DNA from: Cryoendolithus antarcticus
Lineage: Eukaryota > Ascomycota > Dothideomycetes > Cladosporiales > Cladosporiaceae
Assembly: GCA_002077065.1 (NCBI GenBank)
Contig: NAJO01000011.1
Location: forward strand, 1-64,000
DNA: 64,000 nt
Direction: 5' to 3'
Shown here: piece by piece, positions 50,888 through 61,111 of the stretch
How the letters are laid out: each line of letters opens with the position of its first letter
How positions within the stretch are numbered: the stretch's first letter is position 1
The notes under the pieces: model-generated
The model's input: the letters and a program-made list of their open reading frames with translations, nothing else
Told to the model about the DNA's origin: nothing
Databases searched by the model: none
Position numbers and translations under genes: made by a program

Positions 50888-51872
50888 ATGGCTGCCTCGG
50901 ATTCCTCGCCTGAGAACGTGGAAGTTATCGACATGGGGCTACCTCTGCTTCGACGAGCCTGGCGTCAAGAGCGTGCCTTGCGTCGTTGTCGGTGGCGTCA
51001 GCTTCGGAAAAGAGTGGCATCCGCTGCTGTACCGACCCGAAGTGATGTTGAGCATCGTCAATGGAACCCTCATACCGCATCGCGTTGTCGCCGGCATGAC
51101 CTGCATGACCGGAAACAAGGAGTTAGAAATCCCGAACGAAGAGATTCAAGCGAGCGACTATAAAAACCCAACCGACAACTCCTTACCAGTCGCTCGCTGG
51201 GCGCCCGCATTCAGCAACGAGACATACGAAATTGCCGGAAAAGTCTACACCCGCGCCCAGTGTCTTGAGCATTTCCATCATCGTGGAACCGGAGAACCAG
51301 AGCGCAACATCGACGAGCTCAAGAGGACCCTGAAGGTAAAGGAGGGAATTGTGGGACGCATCCAAGCCGCGCAGGCAGCAATAGAGAAAGATGAGTGCGT
51401 GCCAGGGAGCGTGGTCTACGGCGGGATCTCAGGCAACAAAGATGGCTGAGGCGTGCCTTCCGGAGCGATGCCAATCACTTCCGCAAGTGGGATCCGCGTG
51501 CGTAACGAAGTCAGATATACAAAAGCCTCTCTGCCGACGAAGAGTCAAGAGGCGAAGAACTCTCCACCCAGGGCAATTCCACGCCACCGTCGCACAAAGT
51601 CAGAGGAGTGGGAATACTTGTGCAAGCGTCATCATGCTGACAGCAAGCGGTTCGCAAAATTTTTCCTACCCGCTGTCGAGAGATTGCGCGGGAAACAAGT
51701 AGCGGAGGGCCAGGATCCGAATGAGTTTGGGCACGGCATGGCTCTTTGGGCTCCATTCCCAGACAGACCGTACCTGCCGAATGGGAAGACACAGATGAGG
51801 AAACCCACAACGAGTTCATGTGATACGTTTGACTTACACGTCGATGTGCCTCGAAAACGAACGGGCAGCTAG
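50888..51872 (+). pseudogene. orphan gene with several frameshifts and a stop
   Basis: ATG 50888 opens MAASDSSPENVEVIDMG. One extra G in the GGGG run ending at 50938 shifts the frame, and the matching continuation YLCFDEPGVKSVPCVVVGG, VSFGKEWHPLLYRPEVMLS and RVVAGMTCMTGNKELE runs in frame 0 to about 51440. A second frame then reads WLRRAFRSDANHFRKWDPRA, a TAA at 51503-51505, then SQIYKSLSADEESRGEELST. A third switch near 51600 returns to frame 0 with EEWEYLCKRHHADSKRFAKF and ends at 51872. The lesion count (three shifts and one stop) argues for a pseudogene. The family is unknown. A spliced alternative using the GTGCGT at about 51397 was considered but leaves the TAA. Confidence 0.55.
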
Positions 51873-52524
51873 CATACATTCGGCACTTCTGAGCGTTACC
51901 ACGCACATTGGTGAGCGAGTCGGGACCAAGACAGCGAGATGGAAGGTGGTCGAAGCTACAGATCCAGCCGCCTCCTATTGTCATGTCATTTGACCTTTCC
52001 GCGATGCAACCATACACGGCATGTCTCCCACGAGCTTCCGCAAAAGTGCGCATCGCGCTATTCCCATATTGAGCTTGGAGGGTTAAGCTCGATCCATGTT
52101 CGGAGTCGCTAGTGGGCAGGATGGAGTGTGCTTATCAAGAGACACCAGATCTGACAGATCGCTCGTCCGATGCTACGCGGGAACACAATGGAGATGTTGG
52201 GTACGACGGGTATAACAAGGCTTACATATCTGTGGGAGTCTTTGTACTGGCAGCGCGAACAATGCCATCTCTCTTATTCTGGTCAAAGGCCCGTCCAGTT
52301 TCACCTGTACGAGCCTTTGTTCATGTTCAGCCCTCGTCTATCAAAGTAGTAGATGTCTAGCGGTACATACCTCCTATACTCGAGCAGATCTCATCTGTTC
52401 GAAGCAAGTACAGTCAGTGACTCAATACATCCACTTCTTTGTATCCAGCGTTATAGCCTTCGATCTCCGTAACATCACACATTAGCAGCACTTCTGGTAA
52501 GTACTCCCATCCCCTACCATCAAA
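51873..52524. other. intergenic, promoter of the RBR gene
   Basis: 652 bp. It presumably contains the promoter and leader of the RBR ligase gene. No additional feature was recognised. Confidence 0.35.
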
Positions 52525-54246
52525 ATGAATAACAACGAGCACGACGAGCTTTCCGACGAGCAGAGCGATGAAGAATTCCAAGCGGAGCATGAGCACCAGC
52601 TCGCACTCGGCAACCAGATCGAGGACGATCATATCGGCAGGCTCGGAGATCGCCTCACAGCAGAGTACGCGCTGCCGTTCCCCAACCCAATCCGAATCGA
52701 GGTCCTGCAAGCACGTCTTCGTGAAGCTTTCGAGCAGCTCCAAGACCCAGGTACTGCCGATCGTATGCTCGTAGATGGCGCGGTTGGAGAACCTGACGAA
52801 CGCAGGGATGGAGCCGATGGGGTACTTGCACCCATGCCAGACATGGCGCAGCAGATGATCGACCGGCTGAGAAACGAAGCGGACGAACGACGAGTTGTCG
52901 AAGAGGCTGCGAATGCCGAGGCCCAGAACGCCGTGCGCAGAGCGCGACAAGGTGAGGCCGCCCGCCTTGCAGCTGGTGGACTGCCACTCGAGGACGCTGA
53001 CGACTCTGACAGAAGCATTGACAGCGAGGACGCTTCTTCGGTTGACGAGTATCACACCCATCTAGATGATCCTCCAAAGTTGGAAAGGGCGCCCGACTCC
53101 AAGATATGTCAGTATTGTTGCGATGACATCGAGGACTTTGACCAGTCAGGCGGCTTCTGGTGCGACAACTTCGGAGGCATCTGCGGCGACTGCGTGATCA
53201 GGGTCTTCGATGAGGCGAGCACCAAGGAGAACAAGTATCCCGCAAAGTACCGTGGTCACCGCTTGCGCACTGAGACGTATCGCGACATGCTGCCCGAAGA
53301 AGTTCTGAAGAGATACCTGGAGGTAAAAGAGTCGAGGACGACTTTCCCCTACCTCCGCATCTGGTGCCATGAGCAGTATCTTGGCGCTGTTGAACTCGAC
53401 GCGGCAGCAAACATCCGCTGCACAGCTGCATGCCCGATAGAGGACTGCGGCAACATCTTCTGCAAGCGATGCAAGAAGGAGCTTGCTAACGAAGCAGAAG
53501 CCGCAACACATCTCAATTGCGAGTTCGACATGGAAGCAGCTAGGAAGGCTCGCGACGCACCGTTCAAGGCTCTGATCAGAGGCAAGGATGTTCAATTCTG
53601 CCCTCGCTGTTGGCGAGCTGATGCACTCAAAGAGGCGTGCAACCACATGACGTGCGAATGTGGAGGGCAGTACTGCTTCCCATGCGGTAAGCAGACTAGA
53701 CCAGGCGAGCAACACTGGGGTGTACCAGGCGGATGTCGGCAGTACCCGGGTGATGACATGCCACCTCCGCTTCCGGATGTCCCGGCGAGGCACGATCCAG
53801 ACGTAGTGATGGGTGATGACAGCGAGGAGAACAGCGATATCGGGAATGATGCAGTCGCCGAACAAGACCACCCGCTGACCAGTCTGGACCTCCTTGCTGC
53901 AGCAGCTGAGCGGATGCGGTATGAAGACATCATGCGCGATGCAGCTCGTCTCGAGCAGCGAAGGGCGGAAGCTTTCACTGATGGTCAAGGACCAAGACCG
54001 CAAGTTGGAGAACTGCGTCTGCCCGGGCACGCTCGTCTCGCTGACCTGCCTCTTCCAGTGCGAGCTGGACGGGACATGCGAGAATGGCAAAGAGTTGCTA
54101 CGATGCTCGAGGGCGCGGGTACTGTAGGTGATCTACACCAGGCGAGAATGATCCGGCATGCCTTGGCGAACGGCCAGGATCCTGGAGAGCTCCCACCACC
54201 TAATGCCGCTGATGATGAGGATGTCGAGATGGGGGATGCAGAGTAG
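52525..54246 (+). CDS. RBR-type (RING-IBR-RING) E3 ubiquitin ligase-like protein
   Basis: 573 aa, intronless. Acidic and helical N-terminus (residues 1-185) with many Glu/Gln/Arg. A RING1-like cluster starts at CQYCCDDI (195-202) and includes the CDNFGGICGDC segment (213-223). An IBR-like cluster spans about C281-C332 (RCTAACPIEDCGNIFCKRCKK inside). The third cluster, CPRCW (359-363) followed by CNHMTCECGGQYCFPCG (372-388), is the Rcat signature, and C372 is the expected thioester cysteine. RBR ligases pass ubiquitin through this cysteine to substrates. The disordered acidic C-terminus ends EDVEMGDAE. The RING1 spacing is unusual, with extra residues between the first and second metal sites, so this is a divergent RBR; fungi have many such lineage-specific copies. 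The substrate is unknown. Confidence 0.85.
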   Translation: MNNNEHDELSDEQSDEEFQAEHEHQLALGNQIEDDHIGRLGDRLTAEYALPFPNPIRIEVLQARLREAFEQLQDPGTADRMLVDGAVGEPDERRDGADGVLAPMPDMAQQMIDRLRNEADERRVVEEAANAEAQNAVRRARQGEAARLAAGGLPLEDADDSDRSIDSEDASSVDEYHTHLDDPPKLERAPDSKICQYCCDDIEDFDQSGGFWCDNFGGICGDCVIRVFDEASTKENKYPAKYRGHRLRTETYRDMLPEEVLKRYLEVKESRTTFPYLRIWCHEQYLGAVELDAAANIRCTAACPIEDCGNIFCKRCKKELANEAEAATHLNCEFDMEAARKARDAPFKALIRGKDVQFCPRCWRADALKEACNHMTCECGGQYCFPCGKQTRPGEQHWGVPGGCRQYPGDDMPPPLPDVPARHDPDVVMGDDSEENSDIGNDAVAEQDHPLTSLDLLAAAAERMRYEDIMRDAARLEQRRAEAFTDGQGPRPQVGELRLPGHARLADLPLPVRAGRDMREWQRVATMLEGAGTVGDLHQARMIRHALANGQDPGELPPPNAADDEDVEMGDAE

Positions 54247-55250
54247 ACGACACAGCCTGGCAGGTGGACTGTCTTGCGGATGGCTTTGCCTCATCGTCTC
54301 GCTCAATATGACCATTCCGTACAAGATAAGTCATCTCTGTCAGTTGCACATTCCCTTGCTCTCGTATAGACTATAATGTAAAGACTCAAGTTTAAAGAGC
54401 GTAAGGTGATCTCACTGACTTAAACGTTGACTCTGCTGATCTCCAGATTGCCTATGGTGAGGATATCAGGGCATAAGCAAGAGCGACATCAAGAGTGGTG
54501 TGACACGCCAACTCGTTTTGCGATGCCATACGTTAAGCGGGCGTTTCCAAAGGTATCCCATGTGGTTGGATTCGACCTCACATGCCGTTCTGGTGCCCAG
54601 TATGTGTCCAGGCCTACATTGCCAACGTACTGGTGTGAGACGTGAGATGGTATGCGCCGCTCGAGAACATCCACAAAATGAGTTTTGCGAGCTCGTTGCA
54701 CGTTGAGCGGTACTGAATATACAGCCTACTGCTCAACATGGCATTGTAGATCAAGTAGCTGGAGGCAGCTCCGCCGTGAAGTTGAACAATGGACACGAAT
54801 GGAAGGGGAGGATCACTGAGCAGGAAGGTCAAGCCTTTACGGCTCCCGGCCCGCGCTCCTGCCGCACTACCCCACTTGATCCTGCCCGCAGGCGTCATCA
54901 CCTCGTAAACCTTGCAAATGCTTATCCTTCCCACCTCCCCTCTTCGGTAATATGTCCGCAACTCTTCCATCAACTCTGCAACCTCCACTCCACTTCGTCG
55001 CGCTTGCTGCACTTTCTACTAGGTAGCGCACGATAGCGTAGGCGAACTACACGCGATGTGGAAGGCGGGTGTGCGATGTAGTATCCGGCTTAGACGGCAG
55101 GGTCAGGTACGAGGATGGCCCTGCAGATGGTGACGGTGATGGTTTGCTGGCGTGGTTGATCAAGAAAGCGGAGGACGTAGTATATGAGCATGGAGAGGCG
55201 CAATTGCGGCAAAGCATTCCACCTTACCTCAAATTCCCTCCATCTCAAAC
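54247..55250. other. intergenic, promoter of the S28 peptidase gene
   Basis: About 1.0 kb. Short frames only. The 100 bp before 55251 is CT/A-rich, as expected for a fungal leader. Nothing else is recognised. Confidence 0.35.
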
Positions 55251-57155
55251 ATGCGCTCCTTAATTTCAGTATGTTTGCTCGCCGCGAGCGTCTCTGCACG
55301 CTCTGTGCGGGACATGCAGAACTGGCAGTCGTCATGGCATCTACCAGGACGAGACTGGCAGAATGTGCCGAAGATGGGCAATGCGACTTTCAAGCAGCTG
55401 ATTGATCACAGCAATCCTGGCTTGGGGACGTTTGAGCAATTCTACTTCTACGATACGACATTCTGGAAAGGACCTGGTGAGTGAACTCTCTCCTCGAATA
55501 TCTGCGAGAGCTTGTGCTCTTTTTTATCTAGACAGGTACATTGTAATACGGTGGCGGAGATGCGATCAGCTTTGTGCAGCATTCTATATCTCCGCGACAT
55601 TGGACGTGTATACGAGCGTTCTCGCGGAGCACAACGTCAGTGCGCAGGCATGAGTGATACTGCCTCTAAGAGCGCCGTCGTGAAGCCACCAAGCTGTCAG
55701 CAGATTTGAGAGCGTATCGTGAGACAACAACGAGTTGCGGTCCATACTGACGACGACACAGGCTCTCCAGTGGTCCTGTTCACACCTGGCGAGGTCAACG
55801 CGACTGGTTATACATCCTACTTGACGACAAATCGCACGACTGGCGTAATTGCCAAAGAGATCGGAGGCGCAGCAATCGTGATCGAACATCGATACTGGGG
55901 TACGTCGACACCGTATACGAACCTCACGACAGAGAACCTGAAGTACCTCACACTCGAGAATTCGATCAGAGACTTGACGAACTTTGCAAACAATGCACGA
56001 CTTCCCTTTGTTCACGGCCGAGCAAGTAGCAACGCTGGTGCAGTGCCATGGGTTCTCGTCGGCGGTTCCTACTCCGGTGCATTGACCGCATGGGTCGAAA
56101 GCGTGGCTCCAGGAACTTTCTGGGCATACTACGCGTCCTCCGCAGTTGTCGAAGCCATCTCCGATTTCTGGCGTTACTTTGTTCCAGTACAACAAGGCAT
56201 GCCTGCCAACTGCTCTGCCGACGTCACAAAGGTCATTGATTACATGGACAATGTTCTCGAGACCGGTACTGCAGATGAAGTAACAGCATTGAAGACGCAA
56301 TTTGGCCTCGAGACTGTCGAACACAACGACGACTTTATGGCCGCGCTTGAGAATGGCCCATGGCTATGGCAAGGCAACCAATTCTACCGAACAACAGGCT
56401 TCTTCGCGTGGTGCGACTACATCGAGAACGTCTCCTCCGCACAAACAAACAACGCGACGAATGTCACCCTTCCTTCTGCCTCCGGTGTCGGCCTAGACAA
56501 AGCCCTTGCAGGCTACGCACAATGGATGAAAGAAGAACTCCTCCCCGGCTATTGCGAAGGCTACGGCTACGCCGACTTTGCGGGTGAAAACAACACCGCT
56601 TGTCTGAACAGCTACAATGCGACATCTCCCTTGTACACAGATACAAGCTTGAGCAATGCCGTGGATCGTCAATGGGTGTGGATGACGTGTAATGAGCCGT
56701 TTGGGTACTGGCAGGATGGTGCGCCTGAAGGTACGCCGACGATCGTATCGCGTCTCATCACGCCGGAGTACTACATCAGGATGTGTGGGTTGTACTTCCC
56801 GACTGCGCCAGATGGGACAAAGTACGGCATTGCGGCAGGCAGAACAGAAGCAGACGTGAATGCCTACACAGATGGCTGGAACACCCGCAACTCCTCGCGG
56901 CTGCTCTACGTCAACGGTGGCACTGACCCATGGCGTGAAGCCACGGTATCGGCAGAAAGTCGTCCTGGTGGCCCACTGCAAAGCACAGCGCAAGTGCCTG
57001 TCAACCTCGTTCCCGGAGGCTTCCACACGAGTGACTTGGTGACGCAGAACGGGCAAGTCAATGCCGGAGCGAAGAAGGTGATCGACGAGAGTGTTGCACA
57101 GATTGTGGCGTGGGTGAATGAGTTCCCGAAGGGCTGGCATCACTGGAGTGCGTGA
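55251..57155 (+). CDS. secreted serine peptidase, family S28 (prolyl carboxypeptidase/endopeptidase-like)
   Basis: 539 aa. Exon 1 is 55251-55476, the intron is 55477-55761 (GTGAGT donor, ACACAG acceptor, phase 1) and exon 2 is 55762-57155. The signal peptide is MRSLISVCLLAASVSA. Family features are FKQLIDHSNPGLGTFEQFYF, GSPVVLFTPGE, IEHRYWGTSTPY, and the nucleophile in GGSYSGALTAW (Ser about 177). The Asp and His of the triad are expected in VNGGTDPWREA and PGGFHTSDL. There are many N-glycosylation sites. S28 enzymes cleave after proline; secreted fungal members act at acid pH in nutrition and peptide breakdown. The 285-bp intron is long for this genome and contains only short frames. Length is normal for the family. 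Confidence 0.93.
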
Positions 57156-57559
57156 GCTGTTGATATAGATGGAGTATATCTGACTTAAATGTATATGAAT
57201 GCCCGTGTATATGTAACGTGCTCTCGCTTCCCCGTCTTTCCGAAGGGTAGGAAAAGTTCATATCCGTTGAGCTGCAAAAGTACCGCAGTGGGATACTGCA
57301 TCTCCAAGAGACCCCAGGACCGGGCGAACAACGAAGAGGAGCCGCGCTTCTCCCCTCTCCGACACTGAAGCAGTCCCGCTGCCACGAGTACGGATATGCA
57401 AGCATAGGGGCGTGCAGCCTTCCGGAGAAGAGGAGTATGTCGAGCTGCCGGACTCAGCCGGCTGTGCAGCGACAACACTGCGCTAGTACCGGGTTGCAGG
57501 CGTGTAGCACAGAACGCACGGGAGCAGGTCGTAGACTTCAAGTAGCCATGCAAGATGGA
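57156..57559. other. intergenic, convergent 3' ends
   Basis: 404 bp between the S28 peptidase gene and the minus-strand coiled-coil gene. No feature was recognised. Confidence 0.35.
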
Positions 57560-58691
57560 TCATTCGGTGACAATGTCGGGTGCCTCGTATGCGTATTCAG
57601 TTGGAGAGAAGTCGGGACGAGATGCATCGACAGCGCCTCGAGTTGCATCGAGCAGTGCCTCAAGTTCGTGCTTGATTGCATCGAGATCCTGCTTGAGCAC
57701 ACCGGACCCGTATCGAGGCTTTGCAGCTTCCGGTTCCGTGGTTACGGATGTTGCAGCTGGAACAACCCCGAATGGGGGATATTGTCGAGGCAAAACACCA
57801 ACCTGTGGACGCTCCGTCGTATCACGCGCATGCGCAAGTATGCTCGTGTCTCGTGCAGTATTCCGCTCCGCGCGCGTTATCTCCATCCGCGTAGCGCGTG
57901 TGCGGTCCCTTGCGGCCCTCCGCGCGCGCTTCCTCCCCCTCTTCGCAGCACGTATGCGACATTCGGCGTCTCGCTTCACACGCTCGTTCTCCATCTCTAT
58001 GGCGTGCGCGCGATCTTTGCGAGCCCTCTCCGCAGCTCTTTCGGCCATTTCCTCAGCGTGCACACCATTACTTTCCGCCATCTTCTCTGCATGCACACGA
58101 GCTCTTTCCGCCATCGTCTCAGCATGTGCGCGATCACTCTCAGCTCTGTCCACACGCCTCCTCTCCATTTCCGCATCAAGCCTAATTCGCGACCCTCGCA
58201 GCTTGTCTCTTTCCACAGCTCGCTCCGCGCGCGATCTCTCCATACTCGCAACATGCGGAGCCTGCGGCTCTTCCCTCTCCTTTTGTTCTCTCGCCTCCTC
58301 AGCCGTCCACAAGACATACCATTGCTCCCTCGCGGCGTTGCGCAAGTCTTGAAAGCTCACCGGAGATCCAGTGCCAACATCACCAATGCGCTTTGCGGAG
58401 GTCAAAGTACTGATCCAGGGCAGAAAAGGCTGGCCGAGGGACTGCATGAAGGCGACATATTTTAGCGCCTCTCCCTGGGCTCCAGCGGCTTTCCTGTAGG
58501 CTTCAAAGCATCTGTCCCACTTAATGCAGAAGTCCCAGAAAAGCTGACCGGGTTCTAGTACACAGCTTGTGCAGGTCCGTGTAGCGTGAGAAGATGTCGG
58601 AGATGGTGGGTGAGTCGCTTGTTAGATCGATGTGTATGACGGCGCTCGCCTTCTTCTCGAAATCCGGATATCGGCGTCAGGAACAAGCCAT
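57560..58691 (-). pseudogene. coiled-coil orphan protein (paralog A), damaged 5' part
   Basis: The frame from 58447 down to 57560 encodes PFLPWISTLTSAKRIGDV, SFQDLRNAAREQWYVLWTAEE and about 110 residues of Glu/Arg/Ala coiled coil (AERARVHAEKMAES, then AERARKDRAHAIEMENERV). Upstream the same frame continues as LFWDFCIKWDRCFEAYRKAA. One extra base in the GGG at 58550-58552 separates it from YPDFEKKASAVIHIDL... DIFSRYTDLHKLCTRT in another frame, and a TGA stands between a possible ATG (58689-58691) and that segment. It is a paralog of the gene at 58942-59561, with matching WI...RI...LR.A...W....AEE spacing. The frame from ATG 58447 could still make a 295-aa truncated protein. The family is unknown. 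Confidence 0.6.
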
Positions 58692-58941
58692 TTTGAAGTA
58701 CGGATAGGCCAGAATGAGTGTGTTTCAACCGACTGCAGACAGGGATGTGATAGCAGATGGAAACGCGTACCGAGTCCAGGTGAGACGCGTTTCAGCATGA
58801 CTCGCGCGCTGCCAAATCAGCCTGGGCAGTCTTCACCGGCCGAGCGTGGGACTCCTGTTACACGTTCACATCGGACAATTGTGCTTGGTGGCTGTCTTGG
58901 GCAGACTGAGCAACCCCTTGAATCGGACCTTATCATACAAT

Positions 58942-59561
58942 TCAATGATCCAGCCAAGTTGTCGACACCGGTGAGTGACCGAATCGGCCGAAATAGTCAT
59001 GGCCAGATAGCTTGTCGGGCAAGCGATCCGGGTGGTTCATAAGCCTGGCCGGTCCTCCAAAGCTACCTTGTAGCGCAAGCAAGAGCTGGCGTCGAACGTG
59101 CATCTCACTTGGCGACTCAGCGCGATCTCGAGGCCGGGACACCTTCAGGTCTGTCCGCGCTCTCATCTTTCCCGTCGCCGCGCGATCTCCCGTTCTCTCC
59201 TCGTCGCACCCCTCTTGGGATCCTGCTGACCCTGCTGCGGATGGCCAATTTGTTCCTCGGCCCTTCTGAGGCCAACCCAATAGTCGTAAGCCAGATCGCG
59301 CAACTGATCATAGCTCAGCTCGGGGCCAGGACCTGCACCCGCGATGTTCCTGACCGAGCCTATATGAGTAATCCACATCGCGAAGCGCTTCTCCAGGGCA
59401 TTGAGGAAGATGATGCACTTTGTCGGTTCGTTGATGGTTTCAGACGTGAAGCAAGAGGTGTACAGTTCAGCTCGCCGCCGGCTACTCTTCACACCCTTTG
59501 CCGAAGCCGAGAGCCCGTCTGCAGCAGTCTGATCAACCACATCTGCGGTCGGAGACGTCAT
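58942..59561 (-). pseudogene. coiled-coil orphan protein (paralog B), probably frameshifted
   Basis: Starts at ATG 59559-59561 (MTSPTADVVDQTAADG). It reads TKCIIFLNALEKRFAMWITH, IGSVRNIAGAG and LSYDQLRDLAYDYWVGLRRA, aligning by eye with paralog A, then a basic helix ending RREREIARRRER at the stop 59163. In another frame from about 59170 plausible coding continues (MRARTDLKVSRPRDRAESPS, EMHVRRQLLLALQGSFGG, PDKLSGHDYFGRFGH) to 58942, suggesting an indel near a GGGAAA run. It lacks the long coiled coil of paralog A. The intact 132-aa frame could also be the present gene. No function is known. Confidence 0.5.
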
Positions 59562-59649
59562 TGCACTCGTAGGCGGCGCATTCGGTAACGGCAGGTCAGG
59601 CGCTGCGACACGCAAACACACGAAATTGCGTTTGGGACGCCGAGCCTGC

Positions 59650-61111
59650 TTACATCATCTCAATCGCGGGAAACATGATCATCCTGGGGATTACACGTGC
59701 CAGTGGAAGATGCTCTGCATTGTCTTCTTGCTCCTGATCTCCAGCTGCAGGTACGAGTGGTCCAGTGGGCGCTGGGTCAGAATATGACGGCGTAGGATCT
59801 AGTGTCTGCTCCATTGCAGGCGGAGAGAGCATCTCTGAGTCTTCATGCAAGAAGTCAAAGAAGGCAGCCTAAGGACCCAGCACAGGCGAGGTGAGAGCGT
59901 TGTCCTCGTAAGTGAGGTTTGACGAACCGGGCGTGAGACAGTAAACAGTATCTCGATGCGATGATGAGAGACGATTTCGGCTCCGCCTCGGGATCATGTG
60001 TCGAGTGCCGGCGCCAGCAAAGCCGCCTCTGCTGCTTTCGGAGCCAGAAGCGGCGGAGTAAACAGGCGAGACGAGAGCATGGGCTTCACTGACGTAGCTA
60101 TGGTCGCGCCCAGTGTGTCTGCTCGCCCAAATGTGCTCGCGCGATCCGCGTCGCGCTGTTGATAACCTAGGATAGGGATCGATCCGGGAGGCCACAGATG
60201 GTGGAGGCAAAGTCGCCTCGTCAGGCATGCTTTCCAGCAGCGCCACTCAGCCCTTGTAAAGCCCGTCAAGCCGGAAGTAGCAGGTGGAACAGGGGGCTGT
60301 ACGCGTCACGAGCGCTGTCATGTGTTGTCCTTCGTACCCCAGCGGTCGGTCGCAAGTCCGGAGATACTGGCGAGTAGTACTCGGGTGACTGCACCAGATC
60401 ACCAGGCACATACTCCGCTCTGTTATGTTCCCTGGAGCGCGAGCACCTCACCACAAAGGATGCCCAAGCTGTCGACCTCTCCACACGGTGACGCTGACAG
60501 AGAGCCATCTTCCACAACGGGCGAATTGGGTTGTATGTGTTGATCGAGTGTATGTGATAAGTGTCTGGTACTCCGAGTTCACGGAGATGAACGACTTGCT
60601 CGCTGCGTTGGGCGTCAGATGCCGTGTGTGTGTGTGTGAAGCGAGGATACAGAAATCCAGGCGTAGAGCGCGCTCGCGGCGACTCGAGCTGTTTGTCCAG
60701 TGCACAGTAGAAGCATGGCCTCGTGATCGTGCTGCCGTCGAAGGAGTATGTCCCGGATCCTGGTAGATGACCATGCTCGGGAGAACTTGGGTAGGAGAAC
60801 GGATCTTGCCAAAATGCTTCTGCTCGAGATAGAGTGGGTGCTTCGCTGCTTTGCACTCTTGGTGTGGCGTGTGAGGCGGGCCAGGGCGCTGGGCGCAAGG
60901 CAGTGGTATTTGCATTCCCATATAATGCATCGTACCTCGCGCTTGCGTGCTGGTCTATGATGATGTAAATCTCGCGGTCCCCGGTGAAAGTAAGAAAGAG
61001 CGACACGGGGCACAGAAGGGGAGGATGAGCGGAGATACATTCTTTTCGAGAACAGGAAATCCTGTGCGGACTGAAACATGAGAGGAAGTACCTGACTTCC
61101 CTGCCTACCAA
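59650..61111 (-). pseudogene. Ser/Pro/Tyr-rich reading frame, broken
   Basis: The segment 61111-60266 (true start uncertain) encodes IIIDQHASARYDALYGNA, FWQDPFSYPSSPEHGHLPG and YVPGDLVQSPEYYSPVSP. At a GGGGG run near 60290 the pattern moves to another frame that reads CSTCYFRLDGLYKG, a TGA, then ALLESMPDEATLPPPSVA... YEDNALTSPVLGP to TAG at 59869-59871. The same frame continues past it as AAFFDFLHEDSEMLSPPAME to the stop at 59650. Low-complexity composition makes homology calls unsafe, but the in-phase continuation past two stops suggests one decayed gene. A (GT)7 microsatellite lies inside it. Confidence 0.4.
60624..60638. repeat. GT dinucleotide microsatellite
   Basis: Fifteen bases of alternating G and T, reading His-Thr repeats on the minus strand inside the Ser/Pro/Tyr-rich frame. 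Confidence 0.85.

Noticed and set aside
53146..54090. 314-codon minus-strand ORF
   Set aside because: It lies wholly antisense to the RBR ligase gene; the Cys-rich look comes from the opposite strand. The plus-strand motifs are decisive.
57437..58465. 342-codon plus-strand ORF
   Set aside because: Antisense to the Glu/Arg/Ala coiled-coil gene; its Arg/Leu/Ser-rich composition is the expected shadow.
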